Source of the DNA: DASUPK01 sp036520315
Lineage (GTDB): Bacteria; Actinomycetota; Thermoleophilia; Solirubrobacterales; 70-9
Direction of reading: 5' to 3'
Assembly (NCBI GenBank): GCA_036520315.1
Contig: DATDJZ010000182.1
Coordinates: 1 to 17,355, forward strand
DNA: 17,355 nt
Made by a program: the position numbers and the translations under genes. The notes under the pieces were generated by a model, which ran no database searches, was not told where the DNA came from, and saw only the letters and a list, made by a program, of their open reading frames with translations. Positions 1 to 6,241 of the stretch are shown one piece after another (position 1 is the first letter of the stretch; every line of letters begins with the position of its first letter).

Positions 1-77
1 CCCGGGCCCTCATCCTCGGGCTCGGCCAGGTAGCCCTGCGCGGTACCGCCGTTCGCCTCGAACTCGACATCTGGCAT
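1..77 (-). CDS. Probable dienelactone hydrolase family protein, N-terminal fragment
   Basis: The visible 25 codons read MPDVEFEANGGTAQGYLAEP and onward, and the gene runs off the left edge. An N-terminus of the form x-V-x-F-x-x-N-G-G-T-x-x-G-Y-L-A-x-P is typical of the dienelactone hydrolase family (alpha/beta hydrolases acting on lactone or ester bonds), in which it forms the first beta strands. The catalytic Cys/Ser, Asp and His lie outside the window, so activity cannot be judged. The ATG at 77 is supported by an AGGAGGAG ribosome-binding site that is embedded in the last codons and stop of the upstream gene. Only 5 bases separate the two genes, so they are probably co-transcribed. The family call rests on the N-terminus alone. 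Confidence 0.6.
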   Translation of the reverse strand, partial: MPDVEFEANGGTAQGYLAEPEDEGP

Positions 78-82
78 TCGAT

Positions 83-412
83 CTACTCCTCCTGTTGCTC
101 GCTAAGCCTCTCGGCGAGCGCCCACCCTACCGCCACGCCGACCATCATCCCCACGCGCGCCTCCTCGGCGAGCAGGGTGCGGACGGCCGTGAGCCGGGCC
201 TCCTCGTCCGGGTTGGTCGCCGCCTTCAGCGCCTCGGAATCGTGCGACTCGCCGAACCAGCCCCCGGCGCCGAGCGCCTCGGCGAGGATCTTCTGAAGCC
301 CCGGCGCCGCACGGGCGACCTGCCGCTCGGCGTCGCGGAAGGCCTCCGGTTCCGAGATCGCCTCGATCGCGGCGTCGATCTGCTCGTCGGTGTACGGCTG
401 ACGCTTCGTCAT
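83..412 (-). CDS. Small conserved-looking protein of unknown function (109 aa)
   Basis: I do not recognise a family. The protein begins MTKRQPYTDEQIDAAIEAI, is largely helical by composition, and has a Gly-rich turn with GGWFGES near residues 50-56. A hydrophobic, Ala/Gly/Val-rich helix at about 87-103 could be amphipathic or a weak membrane segment, and the tail is acidic (EQQEE). I chose the ATG at 412 over the upstream in-frame start at 448. The shorter form has a GAGGAG motif about 11 bases upstream, and the extra residues of the longer form are a basic stretch reaching almost to the end of the acetyltransferase gene. It sits between the acetyltransferase gene (40-base gap) and the dienelactone hydrolase gene (5-base gap) and is probably part of the same operon. 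Confidence 0.7.
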   Translation of the reverse strand: MTKRQPYTDEQIDAAIEAISEPEAFRDAERQVARAAPGLQKILAEALGAGGWFGESHDSEALKAATNPDEEARLTAVRTLLAEEARVGMMVGVAVGWALAERLSEQQEE

Positions 413-452
413 CAATCGGATTGCTCCTCGGCTTCGCCTACGGAGCACCCTC

Positions 453-1217
453 TCATGTCCTCCTCTCCCACATCTCGAGCCCGCCGACGTCGCGATAGCC
501 GAGCTTCTCGTAGACGGGAAAGCCGAGCTTGGTCGCGATCAGGGTCGAGGCCGACTTGCCGCGCTCTAGCTGCCGCTCCAGCGCGTAGCCGAGGAGCCGT
601 CCGCTGATGCCCCGGCCGCGCGCCTCGGGGAGGGTGGCGACGAAGGTGATCTCTGCGTCCTCTCCGGGGGCCCAGACGAGGGTCGTGCCGACGGTCTCCC
701 CGTCGACGCTCCCCAGGTAGCACTCGGTGCCGGACATCGGTTTGATCGGCGGGAAATCGCCCTGGGGATAGCCGTATGCCGTTTCGTTGATCCGCCGGAG
801 CACCTCCATGTCCATCTCCTCGCGGATCTCGAGCTCGGGATCCGGGTCGGGGACCCGCAGCTCCGAGAGCTCGAGGCCCATCGCACGCGGCGTGGCGTCG
901 AGCTTATGGCCGGCCCCCTCCAGGCCCTCGCGAGCAGGCTCGTCATCCGCCGGGGCCCACACAGTCCACGCGTTGACCCCGGCCTCCTCGTAGGCCTGCC
1001 TGAGGCGCGGCAGGGTCTCGAGCATCTCATCCGTGTCTCGGTAGAAGACCGAGTTGAAGAACGAGCGGTTTGGCGAGGCGGGGACCAGCGCCGCCTGGAG
1101 ATTGCCGTCCGCCCAGACGCCGCCCCCGCACGCTTCCGCCATCAGCTTCCAGAGCGGCGGCTGGTTGGAGAGCACCAGCTCGAACCAGCCCCGGTCGTCA
1201 GTGGGAAGGTCGCTCAC
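453..1217 (-). CDS. GNAT family N-acetyltransferase (254 aa)
   Basis: This is a predicted acetyl-CoA-dependent N-acetyltransferase of unknown substrate. The C-terminal half (about 125-254) carries the GNAT core: a strand with AEITFVATLPEAR followed by the pyrophosphate-binding loop RGRGIS (residues 200-205) and helix GRLLGYALERQLERG. After it comes ATKLGFPVYEKLGYRDVG, the usual motif B with the Tyr often used as general acid. The N-terminal half (about 1-120) lacks these motifs and may be a degenerate second GNAT-like lobe, as in two-lobed members. The start is a GTG overlapping the stop of the upstream O-methyltransferase gene in the sequence GTGA, which indicates translational coupling. It belongs to the series driven from near position 3000. 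Confidence 0.88.
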   Translation of the reverse strand: MSDLPTDDRGWFELVLSNQPPLWKLMAEACGGGVWADGNLQAALVPASPNRSFFNSVFYRDTDEMLETLPRLRQAYEEAGVNAWTVWAPADDEPAREGLEGAGHKLDATPRAMGLELSELRVPDPDPELEIREEMDMEVLRRINETAYGYPQGDFPPIKPMSGTECYLGSVDGETVGTTLVWAPGEDAEITFVATLPEARGRGISGRLLGYALERQLERGKSASTLIATKLGFPVYEKLGYRDVGGLEMWERRT

Positions 1218-1870
1218 CGCTGGCGGACCATGGTGATGCCGTCGGCGAAGCCGAGCAGGGCGACGTCCACCCGATCGTCTTCCGCCAGGCGGTCGTTGAG
1301 CTCGGCGGTCACGCGGGCGGACTCGGAATCGCCGGGGTCGAGCACGGTCCCGTCCCGCAGGGTGTTGTCGATCAGGATCAGGCCGTTGGAGCGAAGCCGC
1401 GGCAGCGTCTCCTCGAAGTAGTCGATGTACTCGGTCTTGGCCGCGTCGATGAAGGCGAAGTCGAACTGCGCGCTGCGCTCCATCGCCCGCAGCGTCTCGA
1501 GCGCCGGGCCCACGCGGATCTCCACCTTGCCGTCGAGTCCCGCCTGGCGCAGGTGCTCGCGGGCGCGCTCGGCGTATCCCTCGTCCAGCTCGCAGCAGAT
1601 CAGGTGCCCGTCGTCAGGCAGCCCACGGGCGATCGCCAGCGCGCCGTAGCCGAGGAAGGTCCCGACCTCGAGCGCCTCGCTGGCGCCGATCGCCCTCACG
1701 AGGATCGTCATGAAGGCGGCCTGGTCGCCGGCGATCTGCATGGCGGCGAGGTCGCCCATCTCCTCGCCCGCCCGCTCGACGGCGGGCACGGCGCCGTCAC
1801 GGAAGGAGCTGTGCTCGACCGAGTAGCGGTGGAGCTCAGGCGTAATCGAGATGAACTTGTCGTAGGGCAT
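1214..1870 (-). CDS. Class I SAM-dependent O-methyltransferase, catechol/caffeoyl-CoA type (218 aa)
   Basis: The protein matches the small cation-dependent O-methyltransferase family that methylates catechol-like hydroxyls. SAM-binding motif I is LEVGTFLGYGALAI (67-80), followed by the acidic residue of ICCELDE (91-97). The FDFAFIDAAK segment (136-145) carries the metal-ligand Asp (D142), and the LILIDNTL segment carries the D168-N169 pair that completes the metal site. Its length of 218 residues is normal for the family. The ATG at 1870 has a GGAG ribosome-binding site 5 bases upstream. The open frame extends much further upstream, but only as an artefact of GC-rich sequence crossing other genes. 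The gene follows the rhomboid-like gene after 38 bases and overlaps the acetyltransferase start by 4 bases. The natural substrate is unknown. Confidence 0.93.
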   Translation of the reverse strand: MPYDKFISITPELHRYSVEHSSFRDGAVPAVERAGEEMGDLAAMQIAGDQAAFMTILVRAIGASEALEVGTFLGYGALAIARGLPDDGHLICCELDEGYAERAREHLRQAGLDGKVEIRVGPALETLRAMERSAQFDFAFIDAAKTEYIDYFEETLPRLRSNGLILIDNTLRDGTVLDPGDSESARVTAELNDRLAEDDRVDVALLGFADGITMVRQR

Positions 1871-1908
1871 CAGTGCTCCTTCCGGCGAGGTCTTCCCGAA
1901 CGGGTCAC

Positions 1909-2691
1909 TTAGCCGGGATGGCGCTCGCGACGGGCCAGGGCGGCGGCCAGTCCGCAGCCGGCGCCGATCAGGGCCCCGGCGAGGCCGGCGAAGACGTTTG
2001 CGTAGTCGTCGACCAGCGGCAGAAGGATGAGCACGGCCGCGGCGACCGCGGCCCCGATCACCTCCACGTCCTCGCCCGGATGGGCCCTGACCTCCGCGGC
2101 CCGCATCACCGCCCAGGCGCTCAGGAGCCCGAGAGCGACGCCGTTGCCACCCGCGGCCAGCAGGACGTCGTTGTCGCCGGCGAAGGCGGTCTGGATCCCG
2201 TCGGCGGCCAGCATGCCGAGGCCGCCGCAGGCGAGGATCAGGACGACCGTGGAGATCATGCCGAGTCGCTGCTCGACCGCACTGCCGAAGATCGCGACCC
2301 CGATCGAGACGACGAAGAGGTAGCCGATATCGGGATAGATGAAAGGCGCCGCCAGATAGCGCCACCAATCGCCCTCGACCGGACCGACGATCGCGCCCAG
2401 GTCGTAGGAGTCGAGCGCCGGGCTGGCCACCCGGACCAGCAGGAGCACCGCCGGGATAAGGATCGCGGCGAGCACGGCGTACGGGCGCGCTGAGAGCCGC
2501 TCGACCCGCTGTGCTCGCGCCAGACGACGGCGCGCGCGGCGCGACTCGCGCGGGGTGAGCTCGTCGCCGCGGAGCTCGAGCTTTGGCGCTCTCTTCCGCA
2601 GCCGGGTGCCGCAGTAGGGGCACTCGGTCACGTAGGGGCTGACTTCCTCCCCGCAGGACCGGCAGACGACACTCAGCTCGGGCGAGCTCAC
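1909..2691 (-). CDS. Zinc-ribbon rhomboid-like membrane protein, probably catalytically inactive (260 aa)
   Basis: The N-terminus carries a zinc ribbon with two CxxC pairs (C10/C13 and C24/C27), then a basic linker (about 40-68, rich in Arg) and roughly six hydrophobic segments from residue 70 on. The order resembles the rhomboid fold: a DWWRYLAAPF segment (108-117) like the WR motif, EQRLG after the next helix, then GGNG (181-184) followed by GLLSAW where active rhomboids have GxSG, and ANVFAGLAGALIG (231-243) where they have the His-containing AHxxG helix. Both the Ser and the His of the catalytic dyad are therefore replaced, by Asn in my alignment. The GTG start at 2691 is chosen because it forms a GTGA overlap with the end of the upstream hxlR-type gene. 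It is probably a membrane pseudoprotease or scaffold; an unrelated small polytopic protein is the alternative. Confidence 0.8.
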   Translation of the reverse strand: MSSPELSVVCRSCGEEVSPYVTECPYCGTRLRKRAPKLELRGDELTPRESRRARRRLARAQRVERLSARPYAVLAAILIPAVLLLVRVASPALDSYDLGAIVGPVEGDWWRYLAAPFIYPDIGYLFVVSIGVAIFGSAVEQRLGMISTVVLILACGGLGMLAADGIQTAFAGDNDVLLAAGGNGVALGLLSAWAVMRAAEVRAHPGEDVEVIGAAVAAAVLILLPLVDDYANVFAGLAGALIGAGCGLAAALARRERHPG

Positions 2692-2981
2692 TCCCGCGAG
2701 GATACCCCTGCCCGCTCGGCCCATCGATTGAGCTCATAGAGAATTCGGGCCAGTTCGCGCCCCGGTCCACTGAGCTGGTAGCGCCGGCCGGCGGCGCGCT
2801 CCACCACCCCGGCCTCGCCCAGCTCCCGGAGACGGGCGGAGAGAACGGAGGGACTGATTTCGGACCGCTCCCTGAGCTCCGAGAAGGAGAGGGTGTTCCG
2901 GCGGAGCTCCCAGACGAGCCGGAGGGACCAACGCCTGCCCAGCAGCTCGAGGACGCTCTCGATCGCCCGATCACCAGCCAT
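2688..2981 (-). CDS. HxlR-type winged-helix transcriptional regulator (97 aa)
   Basis: The sequence fits the HxlR/DUF24 family of DNA-binding repressors or activators. LELLGRRWSLRLVWELRR (11-28) aligns with the family's G-x-K/R-W-x-x-x-I-L-x-x-L segment, then LSFSELRER, then the recognition region ISPSVLSARLRELGEAGVVER (42-62), then the wing RRYQLSGPGREL (66-77). It lacks the N-terminal Cys that senses electrophiles in members such as YodB and HypR, so thiol sensing by that residue is not expected. It is the first gene of the left-hand operon and overlaps the rhomboid-like gene by 4 bases. There is no strong ribosome-binding site before the ATG; the upstream region is filled by palindromic GTAC half-sites, so it is probably autoregulated and may be translated from a short leader. 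Confidence 0.9.
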   Translation of the reverse strand: MAGDRAIESVLELLGRRWSLRLVWELRRNTLSFSELRERSEISPSVLSARLRELGEAGVVERAAGRRYQLSGPGRELARILYELNRWAERAGVSSRE

Positions 2982-3041
2982 AAGTACGAATTCCGTATCT
3001 CATGCCGCAAAAATCCCGTACTTAACTACTGAAATCGTACT
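2981..3041 (-). promoter_or_regulatory. Candidate operator array upstream of the HxlR-type gene
   Basis: A perfect 8-base inverted repeat, TAAGTACG at 2981-2988 and CGTACTTA at 3017-3024, flanks a shorter palindrome TACG-AATTC-CGTA at 2985-2997. A further CGTACT lies at 3036-3041. Repeated GTAC-type half-sites are typical of HxlR-family operators. The innermost arm touches the start codon at 2981, so binding would block initiation. This is the obvious place for autoregulation of the six-gene series to its left. The binding itself is inferred. Confidence 0.55.
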
Positions 3042-3074
3042 GGAGTGTCCAGATGACGTTCGACCGCGGCCTTT

Positions 3075-3102
3075 CTGAGGCATCCCGATGCCTGTGTCTC
3101 AG
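3075..3102 (-). terminator. Hairpin downstream of the YbdK-like ligase gene, possible terminator
   Basis: AGGCAT (3078-3083) and ATGCCT (3088-3093) form a 6-bp stem with a 4-base loop. An alternative outer stem pairs CTGAG (3075-3079) with CTCAG (3098-3102). It lies 8 bases past the stop of the minus-strand ligase gene and before the HxlR operator region. There is no U-run, only a short CAGAAAG tail, so intrinsic termination is uncertain. Confidence 0.35.
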
Positions 3103-3109
3103 CGAAGAA

Positions 3110-4240
3110 TCAGCCGTCTGGGTCGGTGGCGGCCACGATCTCCCTCATCAGTCCGCCGATGTCGCCATGGTCGGAGAGCCAGTTGAGCTGACGGCGGGCT
3201 CCGGTGCCGTTCTCCACCAGGTCGGCGAGCAGAGCGAGCTCGTCCTCACAGCCGAGCTCCCTGGCGTCGTCGCGGAGATCCTCGATCAAGCCCAGGGTCA
3301 TCTCCTCGGCCGGCACCTCGAGGCCCTGGTCGAAGTCGATCAGCTTCCCCTCGATCCCATCGAGTGCCGCCCGGACCTTGTTGTCGTCGATCAGCTCGTG
3401 GGGGTACTCGATGCTCGGCACGCCGTCCTCGTACTCGGCGGCGAGCTGGTGAGCGAGCGCCAGGGCGAACGCGGCGAAGCCGATGGTGTGTTCCACCCTG
3501 GTCTGCTGGTCGAAGACGCGGAGCTCGACAGTGCCGAGGTTGGGATGCGGGCGCACGTCCCACCAGAGGTAGGTGTAGTCCGGGATTGCGCCTCCGCGCA
3601 TCATCTGCTCGACACGGTGAGAGTAGATCTGCCAGTTGCCGTAGTAGGGCGGGATTCCCACCCGCGGGAAGGCGCGGAACACCGGCGTGCGAGAGGACAT
3701 CATCCCGGTGGTCTTGCCCTGCCAAAGCGGCGAGTTGGTGGACATCCCGAGCAGCAGCGGCAGGTAGCCGCGCATCCCATCGGCCACGTAGATCGCCTTC
3801 TCCGCATCGTCGATGCCGACGTGGACGTGGGTGCCGAAGATCAGCTCCTGCTCGGCGATCCAGCGGAGCTCCGAGGCGAGCTGCTTGTAGCGGGGATGGT
3901 CGACGATCAGCTGATCCTCATAGGCGGCAGCCGGGTGGGTGCCGGCGGCGCCGATCGCGAGCCCGTTGCGGGCCGCAACCTCACGGACGCAGCGGCGGAG
4001 CTGCCGAAGCTGGTCTGCGGCCTCGGTGATGTTCGCGCAGGGCCGGGTGGCGACCTCGAGAACGGACTGCATGAGCTCGGGCTTCACCTCACCCGGCAGA
4101 TCCTCGGGCAGGTCATCGAGGATCACGTCGATCGCCTGCGCGAGCTCGAGGCTCTCCGCATCGCAGATCATCAGCTCCTCCTCGATGCCGAGGGTGAACG
4201 CCGTCCCCGTGAAATTGTGCTCCAGCACTGACCAGACCAT
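3110..4240 (-). CDS. YbdK-like carboxylate-amine ligase / putative glutamate-cysteine ligase 2 (376 aa)
   Basis: This is an ATP-dependent ligase of the GCS2 family (E. coli YbdK group), whose members couple the gamma-carboxyl of glutamate or a similar acid to an amine. Only weak glutamate-cysteine ligase activity is known for YbdK itself. Visible motifs are FTLGIEEEL (15-23), ELMQSVLEVATRPC (55-68, ATP/metal site), THVHVGI (137-143), NSPLWQGKTTGMMSSR (169-184), and the C-terminal LGTVELRVFDQQ (235-246). Length is normal for the family. The start is uncertain: ATG at 4240 gives an N-terminus like YbdK, while ATG at 4258 and TTG at 4264 are in frame. None has a good ribosome-binding site. It is divergent from the aldolase gene. 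Confidence 0.93.
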   Translation of the reverse strand: MVWSVLEHNFTGTAFTLGIEEELMICDAESLELAQAIDVILDDLPEDLPGEVKPELMQSVLEVATRPCANITEAADQLRQLRRCVREVAARNGLAIGAAGTHPAAAYEDQLIVDHPRYKQLASELRWIAEQELIFGTHVHVGIDDAEKAIYVADGMRGYLPLLLGMSTNSPLWQGKTTGMMSSRTPVFRAFPRVGIPPYYGNWQIYSHRVEQMMRGGAIPDYTYLWWDVRPHPNLGTVELRVFDQQTRVEHTIGFAAFALALAHQLAAEYEDGVPSIEYPHELIDDNKVRAALDGIEGKLIDFDQGLEVPAEEMTLGLIEDLRDDARELGCEDELALLADLVENGTGARRQLNWLSDHGDIGGLMREIVAATDPDG

Positions 4241-4283
4241 GACAGTCAATTCGGGCATACTCAATCGACGACGCCCGAACCAC

Positions 4284-4289
4284 GGAGGT
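4284..4289 (+). promoter_or_regulatory. Ribosome-binding site of the aldolase gene
   Basis: GGAGGT lies 10 bases before the ATG at 4300 and fixes that start. A CATACT hexamer at 4256-4261 could be a -10 element, but no convincing -35 is visible. The region also contains the alternative starts of the divergent ligase gene. Confidence 0.6.
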
Positions 4290-4299
4290 AATCGAGAAG

Positions 4300-5220
4300 A
4301 TGGAAGTCAAGGCGATCACCGAGCAGAAGTCGCTGCTCGCAACGCTCTCGCCCGGCAAGCGCGCGCGGTTGCGCCGTCTGCTCTTCGACTACGGCCCCGG
4401 CAACGGGACCCTGATGCTGCTCCCCATCGACCAGGGGATCGAGCACGGCCCCCGCGACTTCTTCCCGAACCCGGCTTCGAAGGATCCCGAGTACCAGTTC
4501 AGCCTGGCCGCCGAGGCCGGCTACTCGGCGCTCGCCTGTCAGATCGGGCTCGCCACGCGTTACTACCCCGATTACGCGGGGCAGGTGCCGCTGATCCTCA
4601 AGGTCAACGGCAAGACGGACATCCCGCCCTCGGACGAGGCGCTCTCGACCACCAACGCATCGGTCGAGGACGCCGTGCGGCTCGGCGCCGACGCCGTGGG
4701 CTACACGCTCTACGTGGGCTCCCCCCGGCAGGACCAGGACCTGCACCAGCTCAAGGGCGTCCGGGAGGACTGCGAGCGGTACGGCATGCCGCTGGTGATC
4801 TGGGCCTATCCGCGCGGCAAGTACATCGAGCAGAAGGGGGGCCAGAACTCCTTCTACGCGATCGACTACGCCGCCCGCATGGCGATGGAGATGGGCGCCG
4901 ACATCGTCAAGCTCAACTTCCCCAAGTTCGACCCAGAGAAGGACAAGGACCAGCCCGCCCCCTACAACGAGATGGAGGTCTCGCCCGAGGAGGCGGTGCG
5001 CCAGATCGTCGAGTCGGCGGGACGGGCCCTGGTGGTCCTCTCGGGCGGGTCGAAGACGGACGACGAAACCGTCCTCACCCACACGCGCACGATCATGGAG
5101 GCGGGTGGCTCGGGCGTGATCTTCGGCCGCAACGTCTGGCAGCGCGAGAAGTCGGAGGCGCTCGAGATCATCGGCCAGATCAAGGAAAGCCTGCTCGAGC
5201 ACGTCCGGCGCATTCCGTAG
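4300..5220 (+). CDS. fbaB: Class I fructose-bisphosphate aldolase, DhnA/FbaB type (306 aa)
   Basis: This cytoplasmic glycolytic and gluconeogenic enzyme interconverts fructose 1,6-bisphosphate with glyceraldehyde 3-phosphate and dihydroxyacetone phosphate. The TIM-barrel signatures of the DhnA family are clear: LLPIDQGIEHGP (40-51), then ADIVKLNFPK (200-209), with K204 as the expected Schiff-base lysine. VVLSGGSK (245-252) and GVIFGRNVW (272-280) form the phosphate-binding ends of strands 7 and 8. Length is typical of the bacterial class I enzyme (about 300-350). It uses Schiff-base rather than metal chemistry, so it is not the zinc class II enzyme. The start has a good ribosome-binding site. 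It stands alone on the plus strand and is followed by a set of hairpins. Confidence 0.94.
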   Translation: MEVKAITEQKSLLATLSPGKRARLRRLLFDYGPGNGTLMLLPIDQGIEHGPRDFFPNPASKDPEYQFSLAAEAGYSALACQIGLATRYYPDYAGQVPLILKVNGKTDIPPSDEALSTTNASVEDAVRLGADAVGYTLYVGSPRQDQDLHQLKGVREDCERYGMPLVIWAYPRGKYIEQKGGQNSFYAIDYAARMAMEMGADIVKLNFPKFDPEKDKDQPAPYNEMEVSPEEAVRQIVESAGRALVVLSGGSKTDDETVLTHTRTIMEAGGSGVIFGRNVWQREKSEALEIIGQIKESLLEHVRRIP

Positions 5221-5268
5221 CGCCGGGCCGGAAACCGAAATCGGCAATGAAGGGGCGTCCCGACCGGC

Positions 5269-5309
5269 TTTGGCGGGTTCCGCCCGCCAGAAGGGCACAA
5301 CCCGCCAAA
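5269..5309. repeat. Perfect 11-bp inverted repeat, hairpin 1 of a cluster
   Basis: TTTGGCGGGTT (5269-5279) pairs perfectly with AACCCGCCAAA (5299-5309). Inside the 19-base loop a second stem GCCC (5282-5285) with GGGC (5293-5296) can form around a 7-base loop. No U-run follows on either strand. It lies 49 bases after the aldolase stop and may act as a transcript stabiliser, a Rho-related terminator structure, or a REP-like element. Confidence 0.75.
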
Positions 5310-5346
5310 TGGCGCCTTGTTCGCGCATAGCGAGAGGAAGGCGCCA
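5310..5346. repeat. Perfect 9-bp inverted repeat, hairpin 2 of a cluster
   Basis: TGGCGCCTT (5310-5318) pairs with AAGGCGCCA (5338-5346) around a 19-base loop that contains an inner TCGC (5321-5324) / GCGA (5330-5333) stem. It abuts hairpin 1 without a gap and has the same two-tier design and the same loop length. Confidence 0.72.
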
Positions 5347-5349
5347 AGT

Positions 5350-5365
5350 GCCGGATAGTTCCGGC
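5350..5365. repeat. Short 5-bp inverted repeat, hairpin 3 of a cluster
   Basis: GCCGG (5350-5354) and CCGGC (5361-5365) flank the 6-base loop ATAGTT. It lies 20 bases before the GTG of the nuclease gene. The loop resembles a -10 box, so it could also be promoter sequence. Confidence 0.45.
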
Positions 5366-5385
5366 CTGCTGAGCATCATCGGGGG

Positions 5386-5934
5386 GTGACTCGACCGTTG
5401 CGCCGGGGCGCGCTGCGCGCTCCCCTCTTCATTGCCGCTGTTCTCGTCGTCCTGGCCGTCTCGCACGGCTGCGGAAGCGGCGGCGGTTCCGATGAACCCA
5501 GCGGCCCGGTCACCGTCCGCGTCATCCACGTCGTCGACGGGGACACGATCGACGTCCGGATGCCTGACGGCGACGACGAAACCGTCCGCTACATCGGCAT
5601 CGACACGCCCGAGACCGTCAAACCCGACACCCCGGTGCAGTGCGGCGGGCCACGGGCGCACGACGTCAACGAGCGGCTCGTCGGGGGCCGGGCGGTGACC
5701 CTCCGCTTCGACGCGGAACGCCGCGACGTCTACGGGCGGCTGCTCGCCTACGTCTACCGGCCCGCCGCGAGGCCCGGACGTCAACCCCTCTTCGTCAACG
5801 CCGAGCTCGTCAGGCGCGGCCTCGCCCGGACCCTGACCATCCCCCCGAACGACTCGTTCGCCGCGCTCTTCGCGAGACTGGCGGCTCGGGCGGGCGCGGC
5901 TGGTCGGGGATTGTGGGGACAGTGCCCCCTATAG
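5386..5934 (+). CDS. Secreted or lipid-anchored thermonuclease-like (SNase) protein (182 aa)
   Basis: This is a staphylococcal-nuclease-type Ca-dependent nuclease that would hydrolyse DNA or RNA outside the membrane. An N-terminal basic and hydrophobic segment (5-27) ends in SHGC (C29), a weak lipobox, then a Gly/Ser-rich spacer. The OB-fold core carries the expected catalytic and metal residues: VVDGDT (D51), VRYIGIDTPE (R68, D73, E76) and DVYGRLLAYVY (R118). C86 and C180 could form a disulfide. The ORF starts at a GTG preceded by a G-rich tract with no classic ribosome-binding site. A lipoprotein or a cleaved secreted protein are both possible. The TAG stop lies inside a TATAGT hexamer that may serve the next gene. 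Confidence 0.88.
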   Translation: MTRPLRRGALRAPLFIAAVLVVLAVSHGCGSGGGSDEPSGPVTVRVIHVVDGDTIDVRMPDGDDETVRYIGIDTPETVKPDTPVQCGGPRAHDVNERLVGGRAVTLRFDAERRDVYGRLLAYVYRPAARPGRQPLFVNAELVRRGLARTLTIPPNDSFAALFARLAARAGAAGRGLWGQCPL

Positions 5935-5935
5935 T
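5930..5935 (+). promoter_or_regulatory. Possible -10 box for the small membrane protein gene
   Basis: TATAGT overlaps the stop codon of the nuclease gene. Initiation about 7 bases downstream would place a 9-bp hairpin at the 5' end of the transcript. No clear -35 is visible at the usual spacing, so this is a weak call. Confidence 0.35.
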
Positions 5936-5937
5936 CC

Positions 5938-5967
5938 CCGTGCAAGATCCTTTGCTAGCTTGCACGG
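5938..5967 (+). repeat. Perfect 9-bp inverted repeat in the leader of the small membrane protein gene
   Basis: CCGTGCAAG (5938-5946) and CTTGCACGG (5959-5967) flank a 12-base loop. It lies just after the nuclease stop and 23 bases before the next start codon. It could be a terminator stem, a 5' stabilising hairpin, or part of a regulatory leader. Confidence 0.65.
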
Positions 5968-5969
5968 CC

Positions 5970-5987
5970 GCCCCGGGGGGGGCTTTT
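5970..5987 (+). promoter_or_regulatory. G-rich hairpin with T-run overlapping the ribosome-binding region
   Basis: GCCCC (5970-5974) can pair with GGGGC (5979-5983), and TTTT follows at 5984-5987, only 3 bases before the ATG at 5991. The eight-G tract at 5975-5982 is the only ribosome-binding candidate, so pairing would hide it. Terminator of the nuclease gene or attenuator/thermosensor of the next gene are both possible. Confidence 0.4.
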
Positions 5988-5990
5988 GCG

Positions 5991-6239
5991 ATGGCTCAGA
6001 TGCGGATGCGACAGAGCATGGCTCAGATCGAGCTGGCGTTCGAGCAGGAGATGGCGCTCGAGCGCCGCCGGCGCGACCAGCTGCGCAAGCGCGCGGTCAA
6101 CCGATCGCGGGCCCGTCGCATCACGCGGAACGAGTCGCGCGGCCGGGTGCGGTTCAGCGTTCTCCTCGTCTGCCTGACGATCACTGTCGTGACCGTGGTC
6201 GTGGCGATGTTCGAGACGCTCGCCTGGCTGATGGGCTAG
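5991..6239 (+). CDS. Small single-pass membrane protein with basic helical N-terminus (82 aa)
   Basis: I recognise no named family. Residues 1-50 are highly charged and likely helical, with Met/Gln at the beginning and a very basic stretch RRRRDQLRKRAVNRSRARR (25-43). One transmembrane segment follows at about 54-78 (VRFSVLLVCLTITVVTVVVA and on), then a short WLMG tail. By the positive-inside rule the basic N-terminus should be cytoplasmic, where it could touch nucleic acid or the membrane surface. The ATG at 5991 is chosen because the upstream frame overlaps the nuclease gene and a G-tract sits about 8 bases before it. ATGs at 6000, 6006 and 6018 are in-frame alternatives. Its stop lies only 2 bases from the stop of convergent csrA. 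Confidence 0.72.
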   Translation: MAQMRMRQSMAQIELAFEQEMALERRRRDQLRKRAVNRSRARRITRNESRGRVRFSVLLVCLTITVVTVVVAMFETLAWLMG

Positions 6240-6241
6240 GT

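Noticed and set aside
1871..3010. N-terminal extension of the O-methyltransferase frame
   Set aside because: The extra 380 codons cross the rhomboid-like and HxlR genes in another frame. The methyltransferase starts normally at the ATG at 1870 with a good ribosome-binding site.
3053..4231. Plus-strand 392-codon open frame opposite the YbdK-like ligase
   Set aside because: The minus-strand frame has complete family motifs, and the plus-strand product matches nothing and is a codon-bias artefact.
4261..5784. Minus-strand 507-codon open frame opposite the aldolase and nuclease genes
   Set aside because: It is opposite two recognisable genes and spans the hairpin cluster. The product has no domain pattern.
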